The notes beneath the pieces were generated by a model, which made no database searches, had not been told where the DNA came from, and saw nothing but the letters and a program-made list of their open reading frames with translations. The position numbers were made by a program, and so were the translations under genes. Shown here one piece after another: positions 50,301 through 64,000 of a stretch of DNA of 64,000 bases (position 1 is its first letter; each line of letters opens with the position of its first letter). This DNA is from Eopsaltria australis (taxonomy: Eukaryota > Chordata > Aves > Passeriformes > Petroicidae), in contig JAVTVJ010000975.1 of assembly GCA_034509425.1 (NCBI GenBank), positions 62,001-126,000 of the forward strand. Reading direction: 5' to 3'.

Positions 50301-51637
50301 CCAGGTTCACTGGTCATTGCTGGAGGTGGGGGAGGAGGGATGCTACCCAAAATCTCTTCTAAACTTCGATTATCCACCACCTCATCTGAGGCTGCTAAAA
50401 CCCATCCAAATAAACAGAAAGATAAAAAAAAACAACAACAAAAAAAAAAAAAAAAAAAACAACTGTAAGCTCACAATGATTTGACACCTTTTAAAATGTT
50501 CAACTGAAAAAGCAAACATCACTTCTGGCTGAATCAAAGCTACATTTTGGCCTGCAATTATTAATGTGAGCTGAGTGGAATTAAAATTCTTCTTTCCACA
50601 AATAAAATGTTTTTTAAGAGCTACTTAAGATGTCCCATCGCTGGGTTTGTTCTTTCATTATGTAATTCTTATTCCAACACACTTTAACAGGCCCCCTGCA
50701 ATTCCAACAGCTCCAACCAGCACAATAAATCTGCAAATCTGAAGCAGGCAAAGCCTTTCTAATGAATAAGTGCAAAGCCACATTTCAGAGTCACTGTGCA
50801 AGATTTGGGGATCTCTGCACGAGGCTCTGAAAGCTGCAATGACAGCACGGCTGCTCTGCAAAGACAGGAAGTTTGTTACGAAAACAAACTGGCCCCCTGG
50901 ATATCAGCAGAGCAGCTTTTCCCCAGGCACCAGCAGCTCCTTCTTCCAACAGGCAGCAGTTTCTGCCACCAATTTCAGTGTATTCGTCTATTTGTCAAAT
51001 ACCTGCCTTTAACAACCTCACATCTGGCTCCCTAAAAAGTCACACAGCTGCTGGTTTTTCAGATTTTTTCTGCAAACGCTCAGCTCAAGGAACTCAAGAA
51101 AATACACTGCTTCATGAAAAAGAAAGTCAAATCATTTTAAGAGTTAAGTAAATAAACTTGACATTTATTCCATTCCAAGAAATCCCATACCATTGGCTGC
51201 CTATAAATTTGAAAAATCCTGCTGTTGTACCACAATCTTAAGCACAGTGTTCCAGATCAGGGCTCTGAAATTGGCTTTATTAGGAGAAAGTCTACAAATT
51301 GCTTTTGCACTTGTACTGGGCCAAACCTTTTAACTCTTTGCAAGCTTTTTTGACCATTTTAAAAGCAGTTTAAATTTGCCAGGGGTTTCAGCGTTGCTTT
51401 ATAAAAGGGAAAAGAGCAAAACTCATCTGGAAGAGTTGGGAAATTAAAGTAGTGCTGAGGAGGCTCAGTCAGCACAGACCTACCTTGAGGAGGTTCTTTG
51501 CCAGGCTCCCTGGTGCCTTCGTTTTCCACTTCCATGTCCATGGATTCCTCCAGGGGCTCCCCACCCTTCTGAGGGGCTGCATTGGAGGTTTTGGTGCTCT
51601 TGCCTGGCACGGTCCCTCTTGGCTGCTCCCCTTCCAT
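26219..51637 (-). CDS. SMC4: SMC4, condensin subunit (complete, 23 coding exons)
   Basis: Core ATPase of condensin I and II; pairs with SMC2 at the hinge and compacts mitotic chromosomes by ATP-driven loop extrusion. Exons in gene order: 51484-51637, 50216-50394, 49471-49662, 47659-47835, 37637-37801, 37086-37213, 36728-36868, 35856-36006, 35382-35546, 34419-34652, 33655-33840, 33067-33228, 32692-32917, 32526-32605, 31695-31847, 31464-31590, 30461-30650, 29798-29942, 29039-29212, 28409-28591, 27610-27842, 26981-27164, 26219-26392. They sum to 3903 bases, 1300 residues plus stop (human 1288), with every phase consistent. Walker A GPNGSGKS is at about 118-125, the hinge at about 625-780 between long coiled coils, signature LSGGEK at about 1196-1201, Walker B LYFMDEIDAALD at about 1220-1231. 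The N-terminal 90 residues and last 10 are divergent. ATG at 51637 is the first in frame after a likely acceptor. Confidence 0.97.
26393..26980 (-). other. SMC4: SMC4 intron 23
   Basis: A 588-bp intron with ordinary GT-AG borders. I see nothing else in it. Confidence 0.75.
26981..27164 (-). CDS. SMC4: SMC4 exon 23
   Basis: Residues 1182-1243. It carries the ABC signature LSGGEK and Walker B LYFMDEIDAALD of the C-terminal half of the ATPase head, which completes the ATP site of the partner SMC2 across the dimer. Confidence 0.97.
27165..27609 (-). other. SMC4: SMC4 intron 22
   Basis: A 445-bp intron with no element recognised. Confidence 0.75.
27610..27842 (-). CDS. SMC4: SMC4 exon 22
   Basis: Residues 1105-1182, EELYLKHVGELDDITNERDK onward through RLNEFMAGFNVITNKLKENY to EGIMF. 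It forms the end of the coiled coil and entry to the C-terminal head. The donor is gttttc, a weak match at positions +3 to +6. Confidence 0.96.
27843..28408 (-). other. SMC4: SMC4 intron 21
   Basis: A 566-bp intron with an A-rich tract near 28027-28041. No gene is seen. Confidence 0.75.
28409..28591 (-). CDS. SMC4: SMC4 exon 21
   Basis: Sixty-one codons (1044-1104), ISKLSLHAIEGEAPEELRVL onward to ITEYRNK, coiled coil. It is notably GC- and CpG-richer than the neighbouring exons. Confidence 0.96.
28592..29038 (-). other. SMC4: SMC4 intron 20 with a CR1 fragment
   Basis: A 447-bp intron, of which about 150 bases are the CR1 fragment listed separately. The acceptor is gcactgcag and the donor gtagga. 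Confidence 0.75.
28855..29005 (+). mobile_element. CR1-type fragment in SMC4 intron 20
   Basis: Contains agaagctgtggctgcccctg, tggaaggtgtccctg and the 3' end word aaggtccctcccaagccaaa, the sense form of the CR1 3' region. It is 5'-truncated, as usual for CR1. Confidence 0.88.
29039..29212 (-). CDS. SMC4: SMC4 exon 20
   Basis: Fifty-eight codons (986-1043), EALPAVQEEKKNLLEEMKTI onward to KVKYWQKE, C-terminal coiled coil. The donor is gtagga. Confidence 0.96.
29213..29797 (-). other. SMC4: SMC4 intron 19
   Basis: A 585-bp A/T-rich intron with no element recognised. Confidence 0.75.
29798..29942 (-). CDS. SMC4: SMC4 exon 19
   Basis: Residues 937-985, NLKKSQEALQRTEKELEENE onward to MNECKQAE, coiled coil with clear heptads. 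A split Arg codon joins exon 18. Confidence 0.96.
29943..30460 (-). other. SMC4: SMC4 intron 18
   Basis: A 518-bp intron with no element recognised. Confidence 0.75.
30461..30650 (-). CDS. SMC4: SMC4 exon 18
   Basis: Residues 874-937, YERVAEKARKMEEEVKRLHK onward to VAAKTAD, coiled coil. It is closely like human (EVKRLHN, KLKAQQDK). Confidence 0.96.
30651..31463 (-). other. SMC4: SMC4 intron 17
   Basis: An 813-bp A/T-rich intron with no element recognised. Confidence 0.75.
31464..31590 (-). CDS. SMC4: SMC4 exon 17
   Basis: Residues 832-874, GFSDQETDLKSQMKDLEANV onward to ALDGYKK, coiled coil. It is more divergent from human than its neighbours, apart from LEANV and APDK. Confidence 0.95.
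31695..31847 (-). CDS. SMC4: SMC4 exon 16
   Basis: Fifty-one codons (781-831), ISKMESQLQRDSKRAVQCEE onward to EKYTASIQ, the start of the C-terminal coiled coil after the hinge. The acceptor is tgtag. Confidence 0.96.
31848..32525 (-). other. SMC4: SMC4 intron 15 with a CR1 fragment
   Basis: A 678-bp intron, of which about 190 bases are the CR1-type fragment listed separately. Confidence 0.75.
32152..32345 (-). mobile_element. CR1-type fragment in SMC4 intron 15
   Basis: Reads agaatcccagagtccctgag, ttggaaaggcctcgaggacc and catcgagtccagcc, the antisense 3' end of a CR1-like element of a different subfamily from the copies at 28855 and 62459. Confidence 0.8.
32526..32605 (-). CDS. SMC4: SMC4 exon 15
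   Basis: Residues 754-780, GTMTGGGTKVMKGRMGSSVV then MEISEEE. The Gly-rich TMTGGG closes the hinge domain and is nearly invariant in SMC4. Confidence 0.97.
32692..32917 (-). CDS. SMC4: SMC4 exon 14
   Basis: Residues 679-754, MAVWEKKMQKIPTPENVPRL onward through VKVKDPKMRLVFYFALRDT to RWRVVTLQGQIIEVS, the second half of the hinge. The exon starts with an internal Met codon and is joined to exon 13 by a GC-AG intron. Confidence 0.97.
33067..33228 (-). CDS. SMC4: SMC4 exon 13, followed by a GC donor
   Basis: Fifty-four codons (625-678), GDLGAIDDKYDVAISSACGA onward to GGIGVATFIALDK, the first half of the hinge that dimerises with SMC2. The exon ends AAG|gcgagt: a GC instead of GT donor with an otherwise U1-complementary sequence. 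Confidence 0.96.
33229..33654 (-). other. SMC4: SMC4 intron 12
   Basis: A 426-bp intron with no element recognised. Confidence 0.75.
33655..33840 (-). CDS. SMC4: SMC4 exon 12
   Basis: Sixty-two codons (563-624), KENALEKLGREESEAKDVVR onward through KVEEAKSSLAQSRSRGKVLE to CGNIPGLYGRL, leading from the coiled coil into the hinge. Confidence 0.97.
33841..34418 (-). other. SMC4: SMC4 intron 11 with a CR1 fragment
   Basis: A 578-bp intron, of which about 190 bases are the CR1 fragment listed separately. Confidence 0.75.
33960..34150 (-). mobile_element. CR1-type fragment in SMC4 intron 11
   Basis: Reads ggttgggagggaaattaaag, ggccttgggcactgccaggg and gcagccacagcttctctggg, the antisense CR1 3' region, truncated. 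Confidence 0.88.
34419..34652 (-). CDS. SMC4: SMC4 exon 11
   Basis: Seventy-eight codons (485-562), DKEKELMEFSKEVTEARSSM onward to LPQAEQQLKE, N-terminal coiled coil. Confidence 0.97.
34653..35381 (-). other. SMC4: SMC4 intron 10
   Basis: A 729-bp intron. Its donor after exon 10 is gtttgg, weak at +3 to +6. No element recognised. Confidence 0.75.
35382..35546 (-). CDS. SMC4: SMC4 exon 10
   Basis: Fifty-five codons (430-484), VEELQNVPSTSAKAIEDATA onward to KGIQKEKK, coiled coil. It ends in an A7 run before G and a weak gtttgg donor, making it a plausible site of variable splicing. Confidence 0.94.
35547..35855 (-). other. SMC4: SMC4 intron 9
   Basis: A 309-bp intron with nothing notable. 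Confidence 0.75.
35856..36006 (-). CDS. SMC4: SMC4 exon 9
   Basis: Residues 379-429, KFNKITKFIEENKEKFTQLD onward to KQLQKEREK, coiled coil very close to human. Confidence 0.97.
36007..36727 (-). other. SMC4: SMC4 intron 8
   Basis: A 721-bp A/T-rich intron with no element recognised. Confidence 0.75.
36728..36868 (-). CDS. SMC4: SMC4 exon 8
   Basis: Residues 332-379, HDLKKRINDLEVQKEKINEE onward to NKDLKELE, coiled coil. Split codons AT|C and AA|G fit both neighbours. Confidence 0.96.
37086..37213 (-). CDS. SMC4: SMC4 exon 7
   Basis: Residues 290-332, LNRVKMVEKEKDALEEDKNK onward to NQLCQYY, start of the N-terminal coiled coil. Confidence 0.96.
37214..37636 (-). other. SMC4: SMC4 intron 6
   Basis: A 423-bp intron with no element recognised. 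Confidence 0.75.
37637..37801 (-). CDS. SMC4: SMC4 exon 6
   Basis: Fifty-five codons (235-289), GEVEQIAMMKPKGQTEHEEG onward to ELLNERRGEK, the Q-loop/GEVEQIA region of the N-terminal head. The acceptor is cccaag (AAG), with a C-rich tract 30-70 bases upstream. Confidence 0.97.
37952..38015 (-). mobile_element. CR1-type fragment (short)
   Basis: The words cacagggtcattaaggttag, aaaagatctcc and aagtccagcc match the antisense CR1 3' end, with heavy decay. Confidence 0.55.
39790..40015 (+). mobile_element. CR1-type fragment in SMC4 intron 5
   Basis: Sense CR1 3' region: gtgaggtggggagg-like start, tttgctgtggctgcccctgg, cagtggaaggtgtccctgcc and ttaagaacccttcccaccca. The cccagatttgctgtgg wording is shared with the reverse complement of the copy at 62459, so these two belong to one subfamily. 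Confidence 0.88.
41098..41240 (-). mobile_element. CR1-type fragment in SMC4 intron 5
   Basis: Reads ttttgggttggaagggactt and ggatccaggggcagccacag followed by cttctctgggaattccatcc, an antisense CR1 3' region with an internal gap. Confidence 0.85.
47335..47420 (-). ncRNA. MIR16-2: mir-16-2 precursor hairpin
   Basis: On the minus strand, 47409-47388 reads TAGCAGCACGTAAATATTGG then CG, the complete miR-16-5p. The 3' arm (about 47368-47347) reads CCAATATTATTGTGCTGCTT and folds back on it across a loop of about 18 bases. It lies about 130 bases downstream of miR-15b in the same SMC4 intron, as in other vertebrates. miR-15/16 target seeds repress cyclin D/E-type cell-cycle genes. Confidence 0.96.
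47490..47580 (-). ncRNA. MIR15B: mir-15b precursor hairpin
   Basis: On the minus strand, 47564-47543 reads TAGCAGCACATCATGGTTTG then CA, miR-15b-5p; it has TTTGCA where the mammalian form has TTTACA. The 3' arm at 47526-47505 reads CGAATCATTATTTGCTGCTG. It is transcribed first, about 80 bases after the SMC4 exon 5 donor, so it is probably processed from the SMC4 intron. Confidence 0.96.
47659..47835 (-). CDS. SMC4: SMC4 exon 5
   Basis: Fifty-nine codons (176-234), EGDDYEVIPDSKFCVSRTAY onward through KTFRDVGLLLRSHGIDLDHN to RFLILQ, N-terminal ATPase head. The donor gttagt is followed closely by the microRNA cluster. Confidence 0.97.
47836..49470 (-). other. SMC4: SMC4 intron 4
   Basis: A 1.6-kb strongly A/T-rich intron with no element recognised. 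Confidence 0.75.
49471..49662 (-). CDS. SMC4: SMC4 exon 4
   Basis: Sixty-four codons (112-175). RFSCIIGPNGSGKSNIIDSL holds Walker A; then FGYRAQKIRSKKLSVLIHNS, the conserved start of the N-terminal head. Confidence 0.98.
49663..50215 (-). other. SMC4: SMC4 intron 3
   Basis: A 553-bp intron. Its donor gtatcttt is one base from the U12 consensus, but its 3' end has a normal pyrimidine tract and CAG, so it is treated as U2-type. Confidence 0.75.
50216..50394 (-). CDS. SMC4: SMC4 exon 3
   Basis: Residues 52-111, ASDEVVDNRSLEEILGSIPP followed by a run of prolines, then APRLMITHIVNQNFKSYAGE and LGPFHK. The conserved head begins at LMITHIVNQNFKSYAGE. Confidence 0.97.
50395..51483 (-). other. SMC4: SMC4 intron 2
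   Basis: A 1.09-kb intron with an A-rich simple tract at 50426-50460, next to exon 3. No gene is seen. Confidence 0.75.
51484..51637 (-). CDS. SMC4: SMC4 exon 2, start codon
   Basis: ATG at 51637-51635 begins MEGEQPRGTVPGKSTKTSNA and runs to EPPQ, a poorly conserved acidic/Pro tail that joins exon 3 in phase. A plausible acceptor (ccttcag) 18 bases upstream and an in-frame TAG just before the ATG support this start. The N-terminus differs from the mammalian protein, so the start is less certain than the rest. Confidence 0.85.
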
Positions 51638-53142
51638 TCCAAGCACTCAAACTACTGAAGGGCTCTATCTGCTTTGCTAACACAAACAAGAGAACCCCGT
51701 GATCTCAGCACTGAGCTACAACCCCCCGAGGAATTCACCTACACCTCTGCCCAGATGCTCGACTCATTTAGAAACCTAAGACTGAAGGGATTTAGAAGAC
51801 AAAAATCCGAATTTGAAACAAAATATCGAGGTTAGCTTCCTAATGATGTATTTCAAGATACATCACCCCCCAAAACGAGGGGCTGAGCCCAATCTGTATT
51901 AACAGCATGGATCTACCTGCTGCCAGCTCGTGTGGACACGTTCAGGGCACTGACTTGGCTCCCTGAAAGCCATCGTGGTGCTGGGGGCAAAGGAGTTAAA
52001 GACACATTGAATAACAAACCGAGGAGCCACATGTCCTTACTGTCCTGGAAGAACTCGTTATATTACGGACCTGACACTCGTTTTACTTTCAATAATCCGT
52101 GCTAGATATTTGTATGGATATGGAGAGATTGATAAACAGATAGAGAAACAAAAGACCTGCTTGATTATAGCAAAGACTTGACTCTTAAATAATTTAAATC
52201 AACACACTCTGCTCACAAAATACGACACAACCCCTCCTGCTAGCATCCAGCATTTGAGAGAGAAAGCAAAAACGAAATACCTTCATCTAGCTGGGATGTT
52301 AAAGTGATCTGAGCAAGGACGAGCATTACAAAAGCCATCAGCTGGCACTTGAGCGCAGCTCCCCAAACGGGTGCAGAGAAAGGACCCGATGAGAAGGAAA
52401 GACGAGTGAGGAGCGAAACTCTCCCCAAAGAGTTGAAATCGCAGCAAGTGGCGAAGTGAGTTCGCAGAAAAACAGACATGAGAAAGTTTACTTCTCACAA
52501 GATAAAAAACTGACGTGGTTAGAAAGTCATCTTACAATTGGTGCCAATCATTTGACGTTTTCAGACCTACCCCCAGCCCACACTCTCATGAGAGTCCTTC
52601 ATTCGGGACAATGGGGGAGGGGGGGGGAAATGAGAGACAACTCATTTTCAGGCAATTTGAGTCTATGCCCCCGTTCAGAACTGTTCCGCAATGGCTGTCG
52701 CAGACAATTACAGCCTCTCAAAGCACATTTATTTATTTTTTTTTTCCAAACTGCTCCACTCCAACAGAATTGTGCAATATAGACCTATTTACCTTCCCAA
52801 CCCTTCCCCCCCTCGGATACTTCACCAGAATGAACAAGCCGAACTACTTGACCTCAGCTTTTAAATCGCAATAAATCAGCTGCCACATAGTCTCTAACAA
52901 ATTTAACAAATTCGTGCCCAGCCCCTCCCCCGAGCCAGCTCGAAGGTGTTTGGTAAAAGCATCTCTCCTGCCAAGCGCCGTTTTCCTTACGGGGATGGCG
53001 AAAAAAGAGCCGGAGACGGACAGAAAAGCTTCCTTATTACCAGCCGATTAAATCTGATAGCGACAAGCCCTGTAAGTGACAAATCTGGGGCTTTTTTAAA
53101 GGCCAAGAAGCCCGACTGCACCCTTGTCACGCTCTTTCCAAG

Positions 53143-53205
53143 TCCCAGAATCCCAGAATATTCCGAGTTGGAAGAGACCCACAGGGATCATCGAGTCCAA
53201 CTCTT
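53143..53205 (-). mobile_element. CR1-type fragment (short)
   Basis: agtcccagaatcccagaata followed by gttggaagagacc and catcgagtccaac is the antisense end of a CR1-like element. Confidence 0.75.
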
Positions 53206-53616
53206 TTAAGTGAATGGCCAATTGTTAAGGGCTTTCTTGGGATTTTTCCCTCATCCTTCAAGCATCAAAGCAGCAGGCAGAGCCGGGGCTAGAAGGGTCC
53301 CTGCTCTAAGCAGATTAAAATCGGGTCTCTCCGCTACGCAAACGCGTCCCTGAACTTGCCCGCGGTCTCCGAGTCGCGGTGCCCGGGGGTCCCTAAGGGC
53401 ACAGCGGGAGCCCTCGGGCTGCACAGCCGCTCTGGGACCCGCTCCTCAAAGCCCTGCGCCAACAGCAGCCGGGACAGGGCCGCCGTGCCCGCAGCCCTCA
53501 GCGGGACCCTGAGCGAGGCAGCCCGGCCCGGGGAGAGGCGCTGCCGCCGCCTTTGCTCCCTCCGGGCCAGGAGAGAAGAAGTAGGAAGAGAAGGCGCGGG
53601 GTAAAACCCGCTGTTC

Positions 53617-53900
53617 CCTCAGCACCTCCTGCCATCCCCTCAGCAACCCCCGCCTGCCCCCTCAGCGTCTCCTGTGTCCCCCTCAGCGCCTTCTCCTCAG
53701 CACCCTGTCTCCCCCCTCAGCACCCCCAGCCTTTCCCCTCAGCGCCTTCAACACCCCTTGTCTCTCCCTTAGCACCTTCTCCTCAAAAGTCCTTATCTCC
53801 ACCTCAGCATCCCTTGCCTCCCCTCAATACTCGCAGCACCTCTTTTCTCCCCATCAGCACCATCCCCTCAGCACCCCCTGCCCGGGGCACAGCCTGAGGG
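53617..53900 (+). repeat. Imperfect cctcagcacc-type tandem repeat
   Basis: About 280 bases in which ccctcagcacc/cctcagcgcc recurs many times at irregular 12-40-base spacing with pyrimidine-rich fillers. The + strand is C/T-rich, so the SMC4-sense strand is G-rich. It lies just inside SMC4 intron 1, next to the promoter. Confidence 0.75.
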
Positions 53901-53980
53901 CACCTCCTCCACCGCGAAACCCCCCCAGACCCCACCGCCCTGAGGCGAACCGCCATCGCTTCCTCCCGCCGAGCTCGTAC

Positions 53981-54200
53981 CTGCTCGTCCCGGCGGCTCC
54001 GTGCCCCGGCGAGGCGGCGGCGGCGCGGCCAGCTGCGGCTGCTGTAGAAGCTCGGCCGCTTCCACACTCGAAAATGGCGCCGAAACGGCGAACTCGAACC
54101 GAAATTCGTTAGAAAAGCGCGGGGCAGGCTGGGACGGGAGGGGCCGGGCCCGCGGGTTTGAACGGCACCGCCGCCCCCGCCCGCCATCTTGTGTTCGTTA
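53981..54200 (-). other. SMC4: SMC4 non-coding exon 1 and core promoter
   Basis: On the minus strand GGGACGAGCAG is followed by the donor gtacga at 53980, giving a likely 5'UTR exon that ends at 53981. Two YY1-like cores (AAAATGGCGCC at 54071-54081 on +, AAGATGGCGG at 54190-54181 on -) lie just upstream. The TSS is probably between about 54070 and 54200. No ATG-led frame continues into exon 2. Confidence 0.55.
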
Positions 54201-54377
54201 CAGCAGGGAGGGGAGGGGAGAGCGCCCAGAACCGCCGGGAGCGGCTCCTTCTGGGGACAGACGGAGGGGTGGGAGACATCAGAGAGTGAGGGCCGCGCGG
54301 TGACACGGCCCCGCGCCCGTGCCGCCGGAGAAACGGGTTAATTTTAATTTTAGAAGTAGGTCAGTGGGCGGCGCTTG

Positions 54378-54390
54378 GTTGCCGGGCGAC
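54378..54390 (+). promoter_or_regulatory. X-box (RFX) candidate 1
   Basis: GTTGCCGGGCGAC fits RYYRYY-N1-RRNRAC exactly. RFX factors bind such sites in ciliary gene promoters. It lies between the two divergent genes. Confidence 0.6.
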
Positions 54391-54399
54391 GCGCGCCGG

Positions 54400-54480
54400 T
54401 TTAAAAATTATAAAAAAAAAAATTTAAAAATATTAAAAGCGGAAAAAAAAATTTAAAAAATGGTGGCAGCGCAGCGGTTT
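54400..54480. other. A/T block inside the divergent CpG island
   Basis: About 80 bases of long A runs with aatttaaaaa-type text, flanked on both sides by GC-rich sequence. Such poly(dA:dT) tracts disfavour nucleosomes; a role in keeping the shared promoter open is inference. Confidence 0.7.
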
Positions 54481-54586
54481 TGAAGCGGGTTTAATTAATT
54501 AACGGGCGGCGCCGTGGCACCTTGGGGGGGGCCGGGGGGGAGCCGTGAGGTGGCGGAGGAGGAGGAGGAGGATGAAGAGGATGCGG

Positions 54587-54596
54587 TCTCGCGAGA
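54587..54596. promoter_or_regulatory. TCTCGCGAGA palindromic CGCG element
   Basis: Exact 10-bp palindrome TCTCGCGAGA, the element bound by BANP (and earlier linked to Kaiso) at CpG-island promoters of essential genes. It sits two bases before X-box 2 and near the presumed IFT80 start. Confidence 0.75.
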
Positions 54597-54597
54597 A

Positions 54598-54611
54598 GTC
54601 GCCATAGAGAC
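54598..54611 (+). promoter_or_regulatory. IFT80: X-box (RFX) candidate 2, strong
   Basis: GTCGCCATAGAGAC fits RYYRYY-N2-RRNRAC with the preferred AT spacer. It lies at the start of the IFT80 first exon, the usual place for RFX control of intraflagellar transport genes. Confidence 0.75.
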
Positions 54612-54780
54612 GGCGGCGCTTGGCGGCGGGGGGAGCGGGTCCTGAGGCGACGGGAGCGGGAGAGGGAGGCGGGATCAGCCCGGGATCCGCCGGGAGCTGG
54701 ATCAGCCCGGGATCGTCCCGGGCTCCGCCGGGAGCGGGCTCGGGCCGCCGCTCTGCGCGCTCTCCCCGCTGGCCGCGCAG
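54612..54780 (+). other. IFT80: IFT80 non-coding exon 1 (approximate start)
   Basis: GC-rich 5'UTR sequence ending ggccgcgcag before the donor gtaaag at 54781. It contains a short direct repeat (gatcagcccgggatc, twice). The start is inferred from the promoter motifs. Confidence 0.55.
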
Positions 54781-55939
54781 GTAAAGGCGCGCTGGGGAGG
54801 CGGCGGCCGCCGTCCCCCTCCCCTCGGCTGAGTCACCGCCGCGGTGGGCGAGAGGGTCGGGAGCCGTGACCCCCGGCTGGGCGTGGGATGGACGGATGGA
54901 AGGAGGGAGAGCTCCGGGGGACAGCTGAGGGCAGAGCGGGGGAGCCCCGGCGGCCGGCGGCCCTGAGGGGGTTTGGATAATCTGCTTCTTGGAAAGCTGG
55001 AAACTGAGGGGAGAGCGGGTGTTGGCACGGCCGGAGAGCGGGCGGTGGTGGCCGAGGCTGCCCCGAGGGTTTGGTGTCTCTTTCCCGATGCCGCCATCCC
55101 GCCGGCTGCTTTTCCTTCTCAGCGTTCCCCCCATCCCGCTGTGGCATTCCTTCCCATCCTGCGGCTGTTTTCCCTTTCCTGCGCTGCCCCCATCCCTTCC
55201 CGTTGCCTTCCCTATCCCACCCGCTGGTTTGCCTTCCCGGTGCTCCCTCATCCTTCCCTCTGGCATTCCCTTCCCTGCTCCCCCCATCCCGCTCCTGCTC
55301 CATCTCCTCCGCCGTCCCTGATCCTCTTGTCTCTTGGCCAGCAGCTCCGGATGGGAAAGGGAGGAGGCGTGAGGCATTTTGGCTTCTCCGAGTCGGGCTA
55401 ATTCCTGGTTATAATTCCTCGTTATTGCCACATCTCTCCTAAAACTCCAGTGGAGCCGCTGCTGGATTCCCTGGGAGTTGGATGTAGGGGATACGTGGGC
55501 TGGTATGTGATGGATGTACATGTGCAGGGTCGGCGTTCAGCCTTAAAATGCATTAAAATCATAATAAAGTTCTGGACTTTGAAAGGGAAAGATCAGGTTT
55601 TCCTTTCCTGGCTGTGTGTCAGCAGAAGAGAACTCCAATGCTCCGACCTCTGATGTTTCAGACTTGGTCGTAAAGGTCTTTTCCAACCTTAACAAGGATT
55701 CTCTGTTCCCAGCATCACTTTATCTTCAAGTAGCCCATGTTGGATAATGTGAAAACAGAATTCTCTTTAAACTAGGGTCTTTCTTGGTGCTTATTTTTCC
55801 CCGGTACTCATGAAATATTACTTCAGAACTTTTTATTTTAGTGCTAGTGTCTTCCTTTTTAAAATTGGCTGCTTATGTATGCATATATATGATGCTAATT
55901 GTGCATATGTATATATGTATTTGTTTTCTCTTATTGCAG
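54781..55939 (+). other. IFT80: IFT80 intron 1
   Basis: A 1.16-kb intron, pyrimidine- and CpG-rich in its first 600 bases, then A/T-rich with an alternating TA/CA patch near 55875-55920. It holds a short CR1 trace at 55655. Confidence 0.65.
55655..55715 (+). mobile_element. CR1-type fragment (short)
   Basis: gtcgtaaaggtcttttccaa followed by ccttaacaaggattctctg is the decayed sense 3' end of a CR1 element. Confidence 0.65.
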
Positions 55940-55948
55940 TTATAACAC

Positions 55949-55978
55949 ATGGTTTTAATGCTCCATCTGAACAACTGA
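55949..55978 (+). promoter_or_regulatory. IFT80: IFT80 upstream ORF, 9 codons
   Basis: In exon 2, ATG at 55949 opens a 9-codon frame (MVLMLHLNN) that ends with TGA at 55976-55978, one base before the IFT80 start codon at 55980. A uORF ending next to the main start can favour reinitiation or reduce translation. Confidence 0.7.
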
Positions 55979-55979
55979 G

Positions 55980-64000
<8,021 letters not shown>

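Larger units (their letters stand above)
51655..53980 (-). other. SMC4: SMC4 intron 1
   Basis: A 2.3-kb region between the likely 5'UTR exon and exon 2. It contains a CR1 trace (53143), a GC-rich block (53340-53600) and the cctcagcacc repeat (53617-53900). Confidence 0.6.
54000..54800. promoter_or_regulatory. Divergent SMC4/IFT80 CpG-island promoter
   Basis: A CpG-dense block with SMC4 transcribed leftwards and IFT80 rightwards, first exons about 0.5 kb apart. Motifs include YY1-like sites, two RFX X-boxes and a TCTCGCGAGA element (separate entries). The island is interrupted at 54400-54480 by an almost pure A/T block. Head-to-head arrangement of these genes is also known in mammals. Confidence 0.8.

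Noticed and set aside
53868..54065. Minus-strand frame over SMC4 exon 1 as an alternative N-terminus
   Set aside because: It starts with GTG, not ATG, and after the exon 1 donor it would meet a stop before the exon 2 ATG.
54150..54160. gcgggtttgaacgg as a CDE/CHR cell-cycle element for SMC4
   Set aside because: The TTTGAA core is present, but orientation and spacing relative to an unmapped TSS cannot be judged and the CDE half is not convincing.
54499..55521. Minus-strand open frame of 340 codons over the IFT80 first exon and intron 1
   Set aside because: GC-rich low-complexity (Gly/Arg/Pro) translation opposite a promoter; no family resemblance. Treated as chance.

Overview
This window is vertebrate nuclear DNA, most probably from a bird. 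The evidence is four conserved animal genes with spliced exons, long A/T-rich introns, CpG-island promoters, and at least eleven truncated CR1-type retroposon fragments. The gene order KPNA4 - TRIM59 - SMC4 (with miR-15b/miR-16-2) - IFT80 matches the block on human 3q25 and its avian counterpart. I cannot name the species.

Layout. Positions 1-18170 (+) hold the body of KPNA4 (importin alpha-3): exons 2-17 and the 3'UTR. Exon 1 lies left of the window. Spliced, the exons give all but the first 23 residues of a 521-residue protein, except that exon 10 lacks one base. Positions 21000-25654 (+) hold a CpG island with a GC-rich minisatellite, candidate non-coding exons, and a TRIM59 coding exon broken by several frameshifts, a partly deleted RING and an in-frame stop. 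Positions 26060-54200 (-) hold complete SMC4, the condensin ATPase: 24 exons, of which 23 are coding, giving 1300 residues. The miR-15b/miR-16-2 cluster sits in its 9.9 kb fifth intron, just after exon 5. Positions 54000-54800 are a shared divergent CpG-island promoter. From 54600 (+) the 5' end of IFT80 (exons 1-5) runs off the right edge.

Functional links. SMC4 works in chromosome condensation and hosts two microRNAs that dampen the cell cycle. It shares a promoter with a cilium assembly gene, IFT80. That promoter carries a TCTCGCGAGA element, two consensus RFX X-boxes and YY1-like sites. KPNA4 is a nuclear import adaptor.

I found no undescribed system. The observations most worth checking are: one 31-bp minisatellite family inserted beside splice sites in two introns of KPNA4; the decayed TRIM59; a textbook AT-AC U12-type intron in IFT80; a GC-AG intron in SMC4; the composition of the divergent promoter; and the one-base loss in KPNA4 exon 10. 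All calls come from reading the sequence and comparing it with recalled protein families. No alignment or search was run.
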